Source: Monomorium pharaonis (Eukaryota > Arthropoda > Insecta > Hymenoptera > Formicidae). Taken from it: DNA of 64,000 nucleotides. The stretch spans positions 29,743,585 through 29,807,584 of the forward strand of contig NC_050470.1 in NCBI RefSeq assembly GCF_013373865.1, in the 5' to 3' direction. The notes under the pieces are model-generated. The model saw nothing but the letters and a program-made list of their open reading frames with translations, ran no database searches and was not told the origin of the DNA. Both the position numbers and the translations under genes were made by a program. Shown here in pieces: positions 13,245-23,299 of the stretch (positions are counted from its first letter, which is position 1; every line of letters starts with the position of its first letter).

Positions 13245-14760
13245 TTGTTCTCCTTACAGAAATTTACTAGAAAGTAGGGTGATTAAATTCTTATTTATGA
13301 CTAACAAACAGTACTTTTTATGCTCAAAATAAATAATTGGTAAGACAACACATGGAAAATAACGATCAAATAAGTAAATATTACTCATATTATATCACTC
13401 ATATCCCCCACTTATGTTTTCATAAACTAGGTCTGATTGATAACTGATTATCCAAGTCAGTTAATCTTTAATTGAAGTATCAACATATATAGCATTAATA
13501 TTGCACAATATTACTTGTATTAAAGAGAAACTAATAAATAAGTAAATTAATCAATAATTGTTTTCTATAAACAATAGTGCGCGCTATTTAAGAATAAAAT
13601 AATACGTATTTGTTTTTGTGTCAAAAGATTTTTAATGTACATATTTTGTTACAATTTTGAATACATGTCACATATATTTCTATTTTTATGTTATATATTA
13701 ATATAAAATAATAAAAGATAATAAAATAATAACTTTGTTATTACATTTTGAAAATAATTTAAATTAATTTATTGTTCGCATTTAAAAAATTATAAGATTT
13801 TCATGTTTTCTACTCTTGTAGTTGAATATTAAAAATTAATAAATTAGAACATTAAATTTAAAAAGTACGTAATGTATATAATATGCAATTATTAAAAATA
13901 GAAGATATATTTTTACATCTGACTGTTGAGAATTATTATTTTCTTTCGTAATATTGATTTTAAATATTTATTTTAATTTTCACGAGTTAAATAATTATTT
14001 TAATAATTTTTTCTATGCATGGTTATTCAAATAACATATTGCGCGTTTATAAATGTTTTTCTAATTTTAGGTAAATTTTCATTACATAGGATAATATTAA
14101 AATAAATCTCAAAATTATGTTTGTTTTTACTTTATATGTTTGCACTAAATTAATCTTTGTTGTTTAGTAAAAATTATTGTAAACTATAATATATCTTATG
14201 CTAAATAGATAATATTATATGCCAATATTATTGCAGCATCCATAAACGATATCTTTTTAACATATACATTCAATATTTAGCTAATATCTTATTCATTCCG
14301 TGAAATCTTGTTATTTAAACAGCATTGACGTACAAATCTTGGCTTCTCAGAAGTATGGTAGGAATGAGTGTTTTTCATATATTTCTTTTTTCTGTACTCT
14401 TCAAATAAATTAAATAAAATAAATAAAAATCTCTATTCTAGGATTTATTATAAAATTTTGAATTAGATGTCCCTGTTCTATATAATAAGCTTTTTTATAG
14501 GTAAAAAAACTGATGATATATGAATTATATTCTGCTTTAGTTATACAATGGATAAATTTTTGTATAAAAAGGAAAAAAATTGTAAGACATATGTAATGTA
14601 ATTTTGATGCTATGTGCAATACAAATTTGCTGCAATGCTACATATGAGTACATTCAATTTTTACAAATATTTTTACGCAACAATGCAACATATCGTTTAC
14701 GTTATTCTTTTATACATATACTTTTATACATATTTTTCCTAGAGTAAATTTACAAGAGAT
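13245..14760. other. AT-rich intergenic spacer
   Basis: Extremely AT-rich, with no open frame above background and no TIL-like cysteine pattern on either strand. Confidence 0.6.
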
Positions 14761-14765
14761 GAATA

Positions 14766-14767
<2 letters not shown>

Positions 14768-14800
<33 letters not shown>

Positions 14801-14832
14801 AGAGAGAGAGAGAGAGGGAGAGAGAGAGAGAA
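14768..14832. repeat. Compound TA and GA microsatellite
   Basis: A run of TA dinucleotides passes directly into a run of GA dinucleotides. It lies just left of the B unit of the 2.5-kb tandem duplication. Confidence 0.95.
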
Positions 14833-14992
14833 TATTTATATTAACAATCTTAATTTATTATTTGTTTATTATTAATTAGTAATTATATAAGCAAGCAATA
14901 ATTATAATGCATCTAATACATTAATGGCATTCCGCGAAACATAATTTTTAGTTAAAATTTTTATAAACACTTGGAGATTTTGACAAAATTTC

Positions 14993-15578
14993 TCAGCCCT
15001 TTAAATGCACATTAGTTGATTTCCCACATTGTGCAGGGAGCACACAATTTCCATTAGAATGTCGCAAATATCCTGGTTTGCATTGGCATCCTATCATGCA
15101 TTGCTGAAAAAAAATATTATTGTAAATGTGGAAATAATGTATTATAATATACATAATTTAAAAAATGTATTATCTTTAATGACACAGAGCTTTTTATTGA
15201 AAAGAAGTATAGTTTTGACGGAATTCGCATATATAACAAAATTGAATAACTCGACAAATACCTTAGGACAAGTTTGATTACGCGGTGCATTGCAAGATGG
15301 TGGGCATGCCGATCCACAAGTGGTACTCTCTTCATTTTTCCCACATTTTTTTACAATAGTCGTGCCTGGATGAATATAGTGTTATACAAATTATAGTCAA
15401 TTCCAATTAAATTAAAAATACGATTAAAAGGAAAAATGGAAATTAAGATGTACGATAATTTGTTTATAAAAGTTTTAATTGATCGCAAATTGAATAAATG
15501 TAACAAATTTTTGTGTTGCAAATATTTACCGTAAACCACTGCGAGTATTACAAGCAATACGAAACTAACGCGAACCAT
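14993..15578 (-). CDS. TIL-domain serine protease inhibitor, gene B
   Basis: Predicted secreted inhibitor of 87 residues in three exons: 15,578-15,530, 15,365-15,262 and 15,103-14,993. Introns are GT-AG, in phase 1 and phase 0. The start was placed at the Met that opens the signal peptide; an in-frame Met seven codons earlier (15,599) is possible but gives a poorer signal. The mature chain begins with a short basic linker. It has one TIL domain with cysteine spacing 8-3-3-7-3-3-1-11-5, the same as gene A, then a 10-residue tail after the last cysteine that A and C lack. The predicted reactive bond is Lys-Gln in CPKQC, so trypsin-like targets are expected, unlike the Leu of A and C. The second intron separates the two reactive-site codons. 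It is the closest relative of gene C, with which it shares a tandem duplication. Confidence 0.9.
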
Positions 15579-15610
15579 GGTTAATAATAATTCTTGCACT
15601 TTATTTTTTC

Positions 15611-15650
15611 GACTGTTGCTCGACCGAGGTGAGATGTGCTCTTTTATATA
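15611..15650 (-). promoter_or_regulatory. Core promoter of TIL gene B
   Basis: TATATAAAAG (15,650-15,641) is followed about 34 bases later by an initiator-like ACAGTC (15,616-15,611). The same TATATAAAAG word stands in front of gene C. Confidence 0.7.
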
Positions 15651-16733
15651 GTGACTAAATACAGTCTATTAGCACCTTAGTCGCCAGAACGCATTTAAAA
15701 AACTATTATCTCTTATCTAGCTTATTGCTACAGATCTTTATACGTTTATGTATGCACACATATGAAAACACAAATGAGTCGCGAATGAAGCGCGGACTGA
15801 TTTAAACTTATTTTGTCCTGAATAATAATTTTTGAAAGTTGCTGATGCAACTATTACAAAAAAAAGATTTTGTTTTTGCATATTCAAAACTTTTTTTTTT
15901 ATCAAAGACAAAATCAAAAGCTATAATTCAAGAAGAAAATTTTTTATTTCTATATATTTGACTTATTTTATTCTATATATTCGATATATTTGTCTTTGTT
16001 TAATATTCAAGTACTGATTACATTAATCATTTCGAACCCAAACTTGGGGATCAAAGATCGTAACTTAAAAAGAAGAAGAAGATATATGAATTGTGTTTGT
16101 TATCATCAACGACAATATCAAAATTCAAACGTTATAAACATAATAGGAGAAAATATTGATAATGGATTAACAATATCTAATTAACATTGGTATATTTTTC
16201 CGTTTATTTTTATTATTATTTTTATTATTACTTTCTACTATTCTTACATTTATTCTACATTTTTATGTATTTTCTAAGTGCATTGAAGAATGATTTACTA
16301 CTGCACAGGATTGTCAAAAATAATGACTATTAATTGAAAAAAAATGTCAAAGAAAGATCTCTGGATATGTTTTTTATTAACACATGTTATCCGCAGCGGT
16401 TTGTTAGATTCCACATTTATAATTTTTCATTTCTCAGATGTATTTTCCCATCTCTATATGTGTATCGTCATTACGTAAAAACACATTATTCTGCTCATCA
16501 TCCGTAAGTGATTAAAGACCAATCAGAAAAAAGTAAAATTTTATGTAAATACGTAATTGTTACAACTTTTAGAGCTATTAATTACTAATGTTCAGCAATT
16601 AGCATAAAAACGAAACAGGTATGACTCAACCGTCAATTTTATTAGGAAACGGCTTTGCAAAACATGTTACATTACGTCTATTTTACAAACTCGATGATTT
16701 AATCACTATACATACTTTACAGATTATATTAAG

Positions 16734-16734
<1 letters not shown>

Positions 16735-16764
<30 letters not shown>
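16735..16764. repeat. AC/GT microsatellite
   Basis: An uninterrupted AC run just outside the right edge of duplication unit 1. An open frame that runs through it is not a gene. Confidence 0.95.
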
Positions 16765-16769
16765 GCTGA

Positions 16770-17370
16770 TAGTCACATAGTCCAATCTTATTTCAAAAAC
16801 ATCAGCAATGTCTCAAGATGCTAATACAGCTTTGTGATTGGTTAATGAGATCTTCAGACTGTACTTAAGAATATCTTGAATATGAGAACCGACTATGAAT
16901 ACCAGTCATAGTTATGAAAAAAATAATTATTTCTATTGCCTATTTATGTTCCACGATAAGAAAACTCAGTCGTTAAAATAAACGCGCATATTAATAACAA
17001 TAAAAAAAGAAGAGGATAAAAGAGTTTTTTTTTTATTAATTTACAGTTTCTCCATACTGTCGCATTTTATTTTTGTTTTATACACATATATTATACTTAA
17101 TACATTTGATTCTTTCAATCATTCAGTACTTAACCATTCGCATATTGTAGTTAAAATTTCTTTATAAAATAAGTAGCATGATAAAAAAATACATGTCTTG
17201 CGTGCGTCTAGTTTTTCACAGAAAAATTAAAATTATTCAATCAATATATTACAATAATTGATATCATAAATAGTGATAAATGCATCTATTTCCCATTTAT
17301 ATTTAGAAATATTGTTATTATGCGATTTTTAATAATTTCAAATTTACAAGAAATTTATTAATGGAGAAAC
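16770..17370. other. Spacer between duplication units
   Basis: AT-rich spacer with no gene and no recognisable repeat beyond homopolymer runs. Confidence 0.6.
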
Positions 17371-17601
17371 AAATGCTTATAAATAATCTTAATTTGTTAT
17401 TTGTATGTTACTAATAATTATATAACCAAACAGTTAAATTGCATCTAACACATGTTAATATTTATCGACAAGCTTATTTTTTAGTTAAAATTTTTATATA
17501 AACGTAAATTTTGTATATGTTTATATGTAATTTTGTATAAATTTTGTCAAAATACGTATTACACAAAAAATTCTGAACTTTTTAGTAAGTTTATATTAAT
17601 T

Positions 17602-18184
17602 TTAGCATGCTGAAGGAGGCACACATTGTCCTGACGAATTCAGCAGGAATCCGTCTTTACATTGACATCCCACCACACATTGCTGAAAAAAATATTTATA
17701 AAATGTCTAATAAAATATATATTACGAGATAATCTATACATGTAATCTTATAATATACATAGTTAACGGAATGTAACACAGTTAATTGCACAGTGCTTTC
17801 GCTTGAAAAGTATAATTTTTGAAGAAATTTGTGTTACGTAATAAAATCAAATAATTCGACAAATACCAGAGTGCAAGCTTGATTAGGCGGCGAGTTGCAA
17901 GATGGTGGACATGCCGATCCACAAGTAGTGTACTCTTGATTTAACCCGCATTGTGACCGTGCAGCAGTCATACCTGTCCATAAGCAGTATTATACATGTT
18001 ATAGTCAAGATTAATTAAAATATTTAAAAATAATCAAAAAAAATTATAAAAGAAAATTAATTATTATAATAATTATTATAAAGTTTGAATTAATCACAAA
18101 TGAAAGAACTGATGCTTGCATGATACGAAACTTACTACAAAACACTCCGACCATTACAAGCAATACAAAACTAGCGTGAGACAT
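17602..18184 (-). CDS. TIL-domain serine protease inhibitor, gene C
   Basis: Predicted secreted inhibitor of 78 residues in three exons: 18,184-18,136, 17,973-17,867 and 17,682-17,602. Introns are GT-AG, in phase 1 and phase 0. The signal peptide covers about residues 1-20. The single TIL domain has cysteine spacing 8-3-3-7-3-3-1-11-5 and ends at the tenth cysteine. It shares TCGSACPPSC with gene B. The predicted reactive bond is Leu-Gln in CTLQC, so chymotrypsin-like targets are likely; B has Lys there, so the duplicates have probably diverged in specificity. The second intron lies between the two reactive-site codons. TATA box and initiator are clear. Confidence 0.9.
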
Positions 18185-18214
18185 GGTGATAATTCACTTG
18201 CACTTTATTGCATC

Positions 18215-18250
18215 GACTGATGCTACCGGCAAGATATGCGCTTTTATATA
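18215..18250 (-). promoter_or_regulatory. Core promoter of TIL gene C
   Basis: TATATAAAAG (18,250-18,241) is followed by a perfect arthropod initiator TCAGTC (18,220-18,215). TATAAAAG and the initiator A are 30 bases apart. It is homologous to the gene B promoter. Confidence 0.75.
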
Positions 18251-18371
18251 GCAACTAACTTTGTTAGCACTACCTTGGTCAGCACAGAGTAAGCGTTTTG
18301 AGAACCATTATCTATTATCTAACCGATTACGTCAGAATATCCATGTGTTTACGCATGCATATAAAAGCATA

Positions 18372-18584
18372 TACACGGAGAGAATTTTCTCTTAAAATTT
18401 ATCCTTAAAATCTGGTAATTGTGGGATAATGTGTGACCCCAAGAAATTTTACTATACTTTTTAGTAAAATTTGTACTTTTAGTAAATTTTACTAAAAAGT
18501 ATAGTAAAATTCCTTGAGGTCACACATTATTCCACAATTACCAAATTTTGAGGGTAAATTTTAAGAGAAAATTCTTTCCGCGTA
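18372..18584. mobile_element. Palindromic MITE, copy 1
   Basis: A 213-bp near-perfect palindrome. Its ends read TACACGGAGAGAATTTTCTC and, from the other strand, TACGCGGAAAGAATTTTCTC. Each end has a TA that could be the target duplication typical of Tc1/mariner-type elements. The inner arms contain GGTAATTGTGGGATAATG and its complement, then AGTAAAATT words around the centre. There is no coding capacity. A second copy lies at 48,934-49,190. The matching place in duplication unit 1 has no insert. Confidence 0.85.
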
Positions 18585-19174
18585 GTACATAAAAAGTATA
18601 TTTATTATTATTAATGCCATTACTCAGACCATTACTTAAAAATTTAATTATTTATAATTATAATGTGAGGAAATATTAATTTTATAAATGATTAAACAAT
18701 TACAATTATTTGTTTTTCTGCGCAATGTTATTACTTTTATTCTATGTTTTTTATGTTGCTTTTATGCAAGAATGACTTGATACTGCACAGAAGTTTCAAA
18801 AATAGCGATTAGCTAAAAATAGCTGAAAAAAATATATGAAAGAAAAATTTTGCATATATTTTAATTAACACATGCTATCAGACACGACTCGTTTAATTTT
18901 TCAATTTTTGAAAGATATTTTTTATTTGAAGCTCTTGCTTTCGTGTTACGTTTTTCTACTCTTCATCTGAATGATTAGAGATTAGATTGATCCAAAAAAG
19001 TAACAAAATCTCAGTAGATATGTCATTACAACTTTTAGAACAACAAACTATTAATTGCTGATGTTCAAAAATTAGCGTTGGGATGAAGCAGGCAGGACCA
19101 AACTCTCAATCGGGAAGGTTCGGGCCTGCAAAACGTGTACGTTGTGTCCATTTTGTCAGCGTAAGCTCGACGGT

Positions 19175-21630
19175 CGCTCAATCCGTCTACTTCCCGAACA
19201 CGCTTTTACCCTAAATGCCATTTCGCCATCGGCGAGATGGCCCAAGTGAATCAGTTTGACCCTTCTGCCCTCCCTTGTACTCATCCTGGCACATGGTTTT
19301 TTTTTATTCTGCGTAAAGAGTGCGAGAATCGAGTATATCCGGCGATTTGAATCGAATTTATTAGAATGGGAAATTGAATTATTGTGTCTATGCGTGCAAT
19401 TTGCTTTCGGTCGAAACATTTTTTTCTTTCTTTAATTGAAACTACTAGATTAATTTAGTTCAACATTGTTTACTCGAAAGATCGTAAAATCCATCTGCGA
19501 TGTCTCAAATCATAAGTCTATCGAATTATTTACATTATTACGTCATTACGCCGCGATGTAAATAATGAATTTTTTATTTGTATTAAACGCGCGTGACTCT
19601 TACGAAAGAATTTTCTTATCTTCTTTTTTATCCTAAAAGGCGAGAGCCTTCTCGGTATCGCAGAGATTTGAAGACGCGCGAGACGAATGCACAAAGGCTT
19701 TCATACGGCGATGACTTAATTACTTGGAAAACCCGGCGTGTAATTGCCCCGCGTACCATTCCCATTGTCTTTGCATTGTCCTATTCAGCATTTCACGACG
19801 TGCCATCACCCGGCTCTGATAGCGGAAAACTCGATCCTCAAGATTCCCCTCTCGCCTTCGCCTTTCCTCCGGTCAACCTTTGTATTTCCTCTCGCCCTAT
19901 GTCCTACCTCGTTCTTGTTACGTCGCTTTCACGGCCTTCGTATCGAGTCTTTTCGTATCAAGCAACAAAGTGGACGATATCGTGACTCTGTCCCACTGAC
20001 CCCCTCGTGACTTTACTGACCGCAATCCGACAAGCGCGCAGTTCGCAGATTATCAGGAGTATCAATAACCCTATTACTTAACTTTCTCCGTAATTTATAT
20101 TTATTTTGTATGTTATTTGAGTATGTGATTCGTGTGTCCGCGCGAGAAACGAATCCAGGTATAATACAACATTACCTATAAAAATAAGAACTACTTATTA
20201 TAAAGAAACAAAAGAAAAGATAATAGATATGGAAATGAGACAAAGGAAATTAATATTGAGAGAATAGACACAACATGTAACGTATGTAAAAATGTACTAA
20301 AGAATATATTACACATACTAAGAAAATGTAAACTGATTAGAACTATTAGATAGTCTCTATTATAAAATTATAAAATTTATTTGCGCATGTAAAGTTGTTC
20401 GAAAACAGCCAAGACATTATTTTATGTTGTATGTGTAGCATTTAGCATGCTTAATTTTCTAGTGAAGGTGACTGATAATTAATGATTCGTACGGTTTTTC
20501 CACGTACGTCGTGCGCGCATTAAAAGTAGAAGTGTATGAAAACAGCGGTTGTATGTCATATAATCTAGTATAATACACACCAGTTTCCCGAGATCGAATA
20601 TGATATTCTGCGTTATAAGACGGGGAATCACATGTTGTAAAGCAAACAATATTTCTATTATATCACGGCCTTCCCCGTGCGTATGTCATACAGCATGAAG
20701 GTGACTGAACGAATCGGCTTTAAATAGAAAAAAAAGCCGACATCCCAGACGCATTGTCATTATCGCCACTTATTCAGCGACAGATGCGAAATTATCTTTA
20801 AATAATTTGCCTTTGATTTCTCACTCGAGAAAAAGAGCATTTGCCAACATGATAAATTTGTACGTAAGAAGATATGTTTCACGTGTTACATTCATCGAGA
20901 TGTATATCATATTATATACTTTTTTGCAAGAATTTTTAGATGTTTCTGTGTATTGATTTATAATACATTTTTTGTTTATGTAGTATTAAAATATATACTT
21001 ATGCAATGTTCGCACACGTACAACTGTTGTTTTTTTACGCTTCTATTTTTGAGGCACGTGCAGAATTTTTTATGCATACATGAATAAAATGCATGCCGTT
21101 ACTAGTCATTAGAAAAGGACTAGATATTCTTTGACATTGAATACACACAAAAACATTTAAAAATAAAAAAACAAAAGGTAAACAGAAAGCACGAACTAAG
21201 AATTATAAAAATTTTTACCAAATTTTTCATCAAATCACCATAATATTTATATACCTATTATTTATGGTATAATTCTCTGGATTTTTTTCTTATGGGCCTA
21301 CTATCGTAGTAGTAATTTTTTATATAAAATTATACGTACACAGCATAAAATTATGTCTGGAGGCAGTCGACTGATGTTTCCAAACACAACCTACATGTGC
21401 AATTATTTATTAATGCTATAATTATAATACTTTATACGGGATATGAATATTTGTAATAAATTTACAAATTCTGAAATTATAATATTTTTGTAAAAATTAT
21501 ATGTTGTTTAACATTTTTTCCCGCGCAAAATGTGATAAATTTATTTTAAAATAATTTTAAATAATTTTAAATAATAAAAAATAATTAGTAACTAATACGT
21601 TTTATACTAGCTGAGTCATACTGTTTTTCT
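19175..21630. other. Intergenic stretch without a supported gene
   Basis: A GC-richer patch (about 19,590-20,030) has a 130-residue plus-strand open frame that matches no family I know and has no start context or splice support. The remainder is AT-rich. Confidence 0.55.
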
Positions 21631-21635
21631 TCTTG

Positions 21636-21672
21636 TATAAAAGCCTTGAAATGACGAAGTCATGCTCATACT
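21636..21672 (+). promoter_or_regulatory. Core promoter of TIL gene D
   Basis: TATAAAAG (21,636-21,643) lies 32 bases before an initiator-like CTCATAC whose A is at 21,668. The predicted 5' leader is about 44 bases. Confidence 0.7.
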
Positions 21673-21711
21673 AGTGAATGAGTTAGAACTGTCAGGCGGA
21701 ACTAAAAAATC

Positions 21712-22337
21712 ATGTCTCGCACAACGATAATATTACTTGCTGTATTGGCAATATTTGCTACAGGTAATTACATATTTAATAACACTACATAATAGTATAT
21801 TATTAACAATTTTCGTATTTTATTTTAAAATAAATAATAAATATAATAATAATAAAAATCTTTTTTCTTGTCGAAATTTTTTATTAAATGGCTTATTAAG
21901 CTTAAATCTATTTATAATATATGTAAAAATTTTATTAGAGAGTCAGTATTTTTTTCTCTAACACGATGCACTGTAACAATATACGAAACTTGATCGTTTT
22001 TAGACATGCTTGCAACAGAACTTGAATGTACTCGTGAAAATGAAGAGTATCAATGTGGATCGGCCTGTCAAACAACTTGTAGAAATTTGGGTCAAAATTG
22101 TTCTATAGTAAACATTGTAAGTGCATAAATAAATTATTTTTTAAACTGATTAATTTGTAAGACTTTAAAAAATTAATTTATTTTAGTCTTTCTATTATTA
22201 ATTAATATGATTACTTTTATTGATTTTTTTAGAAATGTAATGATGCTTGTTATTGCAAGGAAGGATACGCAAGAATCACTGACGATAATAGCCCATGTAT
22301 CCCTATAAAAAATTGTGAAAGTTTAGAGGCTAACTAA
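21712..22337 (+). CDS. Divergent TIL-domain inhibitor, gene D
   Basis: Predicted secreted protein of 89 residues in three exons: 21,712-21,763, 22,004-22,116 and 22,233-22,337. It has the same phase-1 and phase-0 GT-AG introns as A-C but lies on the opposite strand. The signal peptide is about residues 1-17. The ten cysteines are kept, but the spacing is 8-3-3-6-6-3-1-13-5: the loop between cysteines 5 and 6, which carries the reactive bond, is doubled from three to six residues. If the exon junction still marks the bond, P1 is Ile and P1' is Lys. A six-residue tail follows the last cysteine. It may have a changed target or no inhibitory role. The family assignment is firm; the activity is uncertain. 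Confidence 0.88.
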
Positions 22338-22396
22338 ATTATTGTGTTTTGATTATCTATTTTTTATTGCCAGTAATAATTCTTATTATTATTTCC

Positions 22397-22402
22397 AATA
22401 AA
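22397..22402 (+). terminator. Polyadenylation signal of TIL gene D
   Basis: A canonical AATAAA lies 60 bases after the stop codon of gene D. Confidence 0.6.
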
Positions 22403-22795
22403 TTTTAACTAAATATAAACATTTATATCTGTAAAATGTAGAAATAATTTTATGATGTACTATATAATAGTACATGTATAAATATATTTTATGTCAAAAT
22501 ATTTAAAAAATTCGGTAATTTATTTCTTAGGTATCTATTATTTTGCAATTTTTATCTGAAAGACACAGTAATTGTTATACAACTTAATAATACAAAACAT
22601 GTATTAATATCTGATATAACATATGTTTTTCATTTTATTACATTTATCTCAAAAATATCATTTTTGCATGTAAAATATTTCAGATAAATTGCATTGTATA
22701 TATACAGATAAAGCAACCATCTTTATAATAGTAGACTAAGATATGATATAATAAGTTTGGTCAACATTATATAAATGCTAATAAAATATTAATAG

Positions 22796-22912
22796 AATTG
22801 CGAAAATGCTTGTCACTCTGCCAACAAGAATACGCAAATTAATGACGACAACGTGTACATTACTACCATAGTGACCTCAAAAATCCGGATTGTGGTAGAA
22901 GAATAGTTTATG
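22796..22912 (+). pseudogene. Decayed last exon of a TIL gene
   Basis: Following an AG acceptor, this stretch resembles exon 3 of gene D, 460 bp upstream. Matching words such as ATGCTTGT, ATACGCAA and TGACGA occur in the same order and spacing. Small insertions or deletions break the frame, several cysteine codons are lost and stops appear. I found no matching first or second exon nearby. It is best read as a relic of a further duplicate of D. Confidence 0.6.
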
Positions 22913-23028
22913 TATAAAAAAATCTTTAATTTTTTTATCTCAAAGTTTCAATTATTTTTATTTGTATTTATTGCAGCTTATAGGTTTTATATTGCTTGAA
23001 AAGTATTACATAAACATATGTATTATAT

Positions 23029-23190
23029 TAAGAATATTTATGTCTTTGCTATTATTTCTTTATTACTTTTATATTTTAAATAATTTCTCTTGTAAAACAA
23101 ATAGATATACATATATAAGAAGATTAAGTAATATTTAAAATATAAAATAGTAATAAAGAAATAATAGCAATATTATGTAAATATTTGTAG
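23029..23190. repeat. Foldback inverted repeat
   Basis: The arms 23,029-23,090 and 23,124-23,190 are complementary over about 60 bases. The paired core is TTGCTATTATTTCTTTATTA. The loop is about 35 bases. It is AT-rich, has no coding capacity and is probably a MITE remnant. Confidence 0.65.
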
Positions 23191-23244
23191 AAAGTATTTT
23201 TTGTTTGTAAATTATATGAATAATTATTTATCTTTTCAATATGT

Positions 23245-23251
<7 letters not shown>

Positions 23252-23289
<38 letters not shown>
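23252..23289. repeat. TA microsatellite
   Basis: An uninterrupted TA run of about 19 units. Confidence 0.95.
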
Positions 23290-23293
<4 letters not shown>

Positions 23294-23299
23294 AATTTT

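Larger units (their letters stand above)
14838..16700. repeat. Tandem duplication unit 1 (carries TIL gene B)
   Basis: This segment resembles 17,372-19,172 over coding and non-coding sequence alike. Shared stretches include AGTTAAAATTTTTATA downstream of the gene (about 14,950 and 17,483). Upstream, the words TACTGCACAG (16,299 and 18,781), AACACATG and ACAACTTTTAGA match in the same order. The offset is 2.47-2.53 kb. The borders given are approximate because similarity fades gradually. Confidence 0.75.
17372..19172. repeat. Tandem duplication unit 2 (carries TIL gene C)
   Basis: The partner of 14,838-16,700. It contains the 213-bp MITE at 18,372-18,584, which unit 1 lacks at the matching place, so the MITE entered after the duplication. 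Borders are approximate. Confidence 0.75.

Noticed and set aside
19593..19985. 130-codon plus-strand frame
   Set aside because: No homology recognised, a second frame overlaps it with similar length, and the patch is simply GC-richer.
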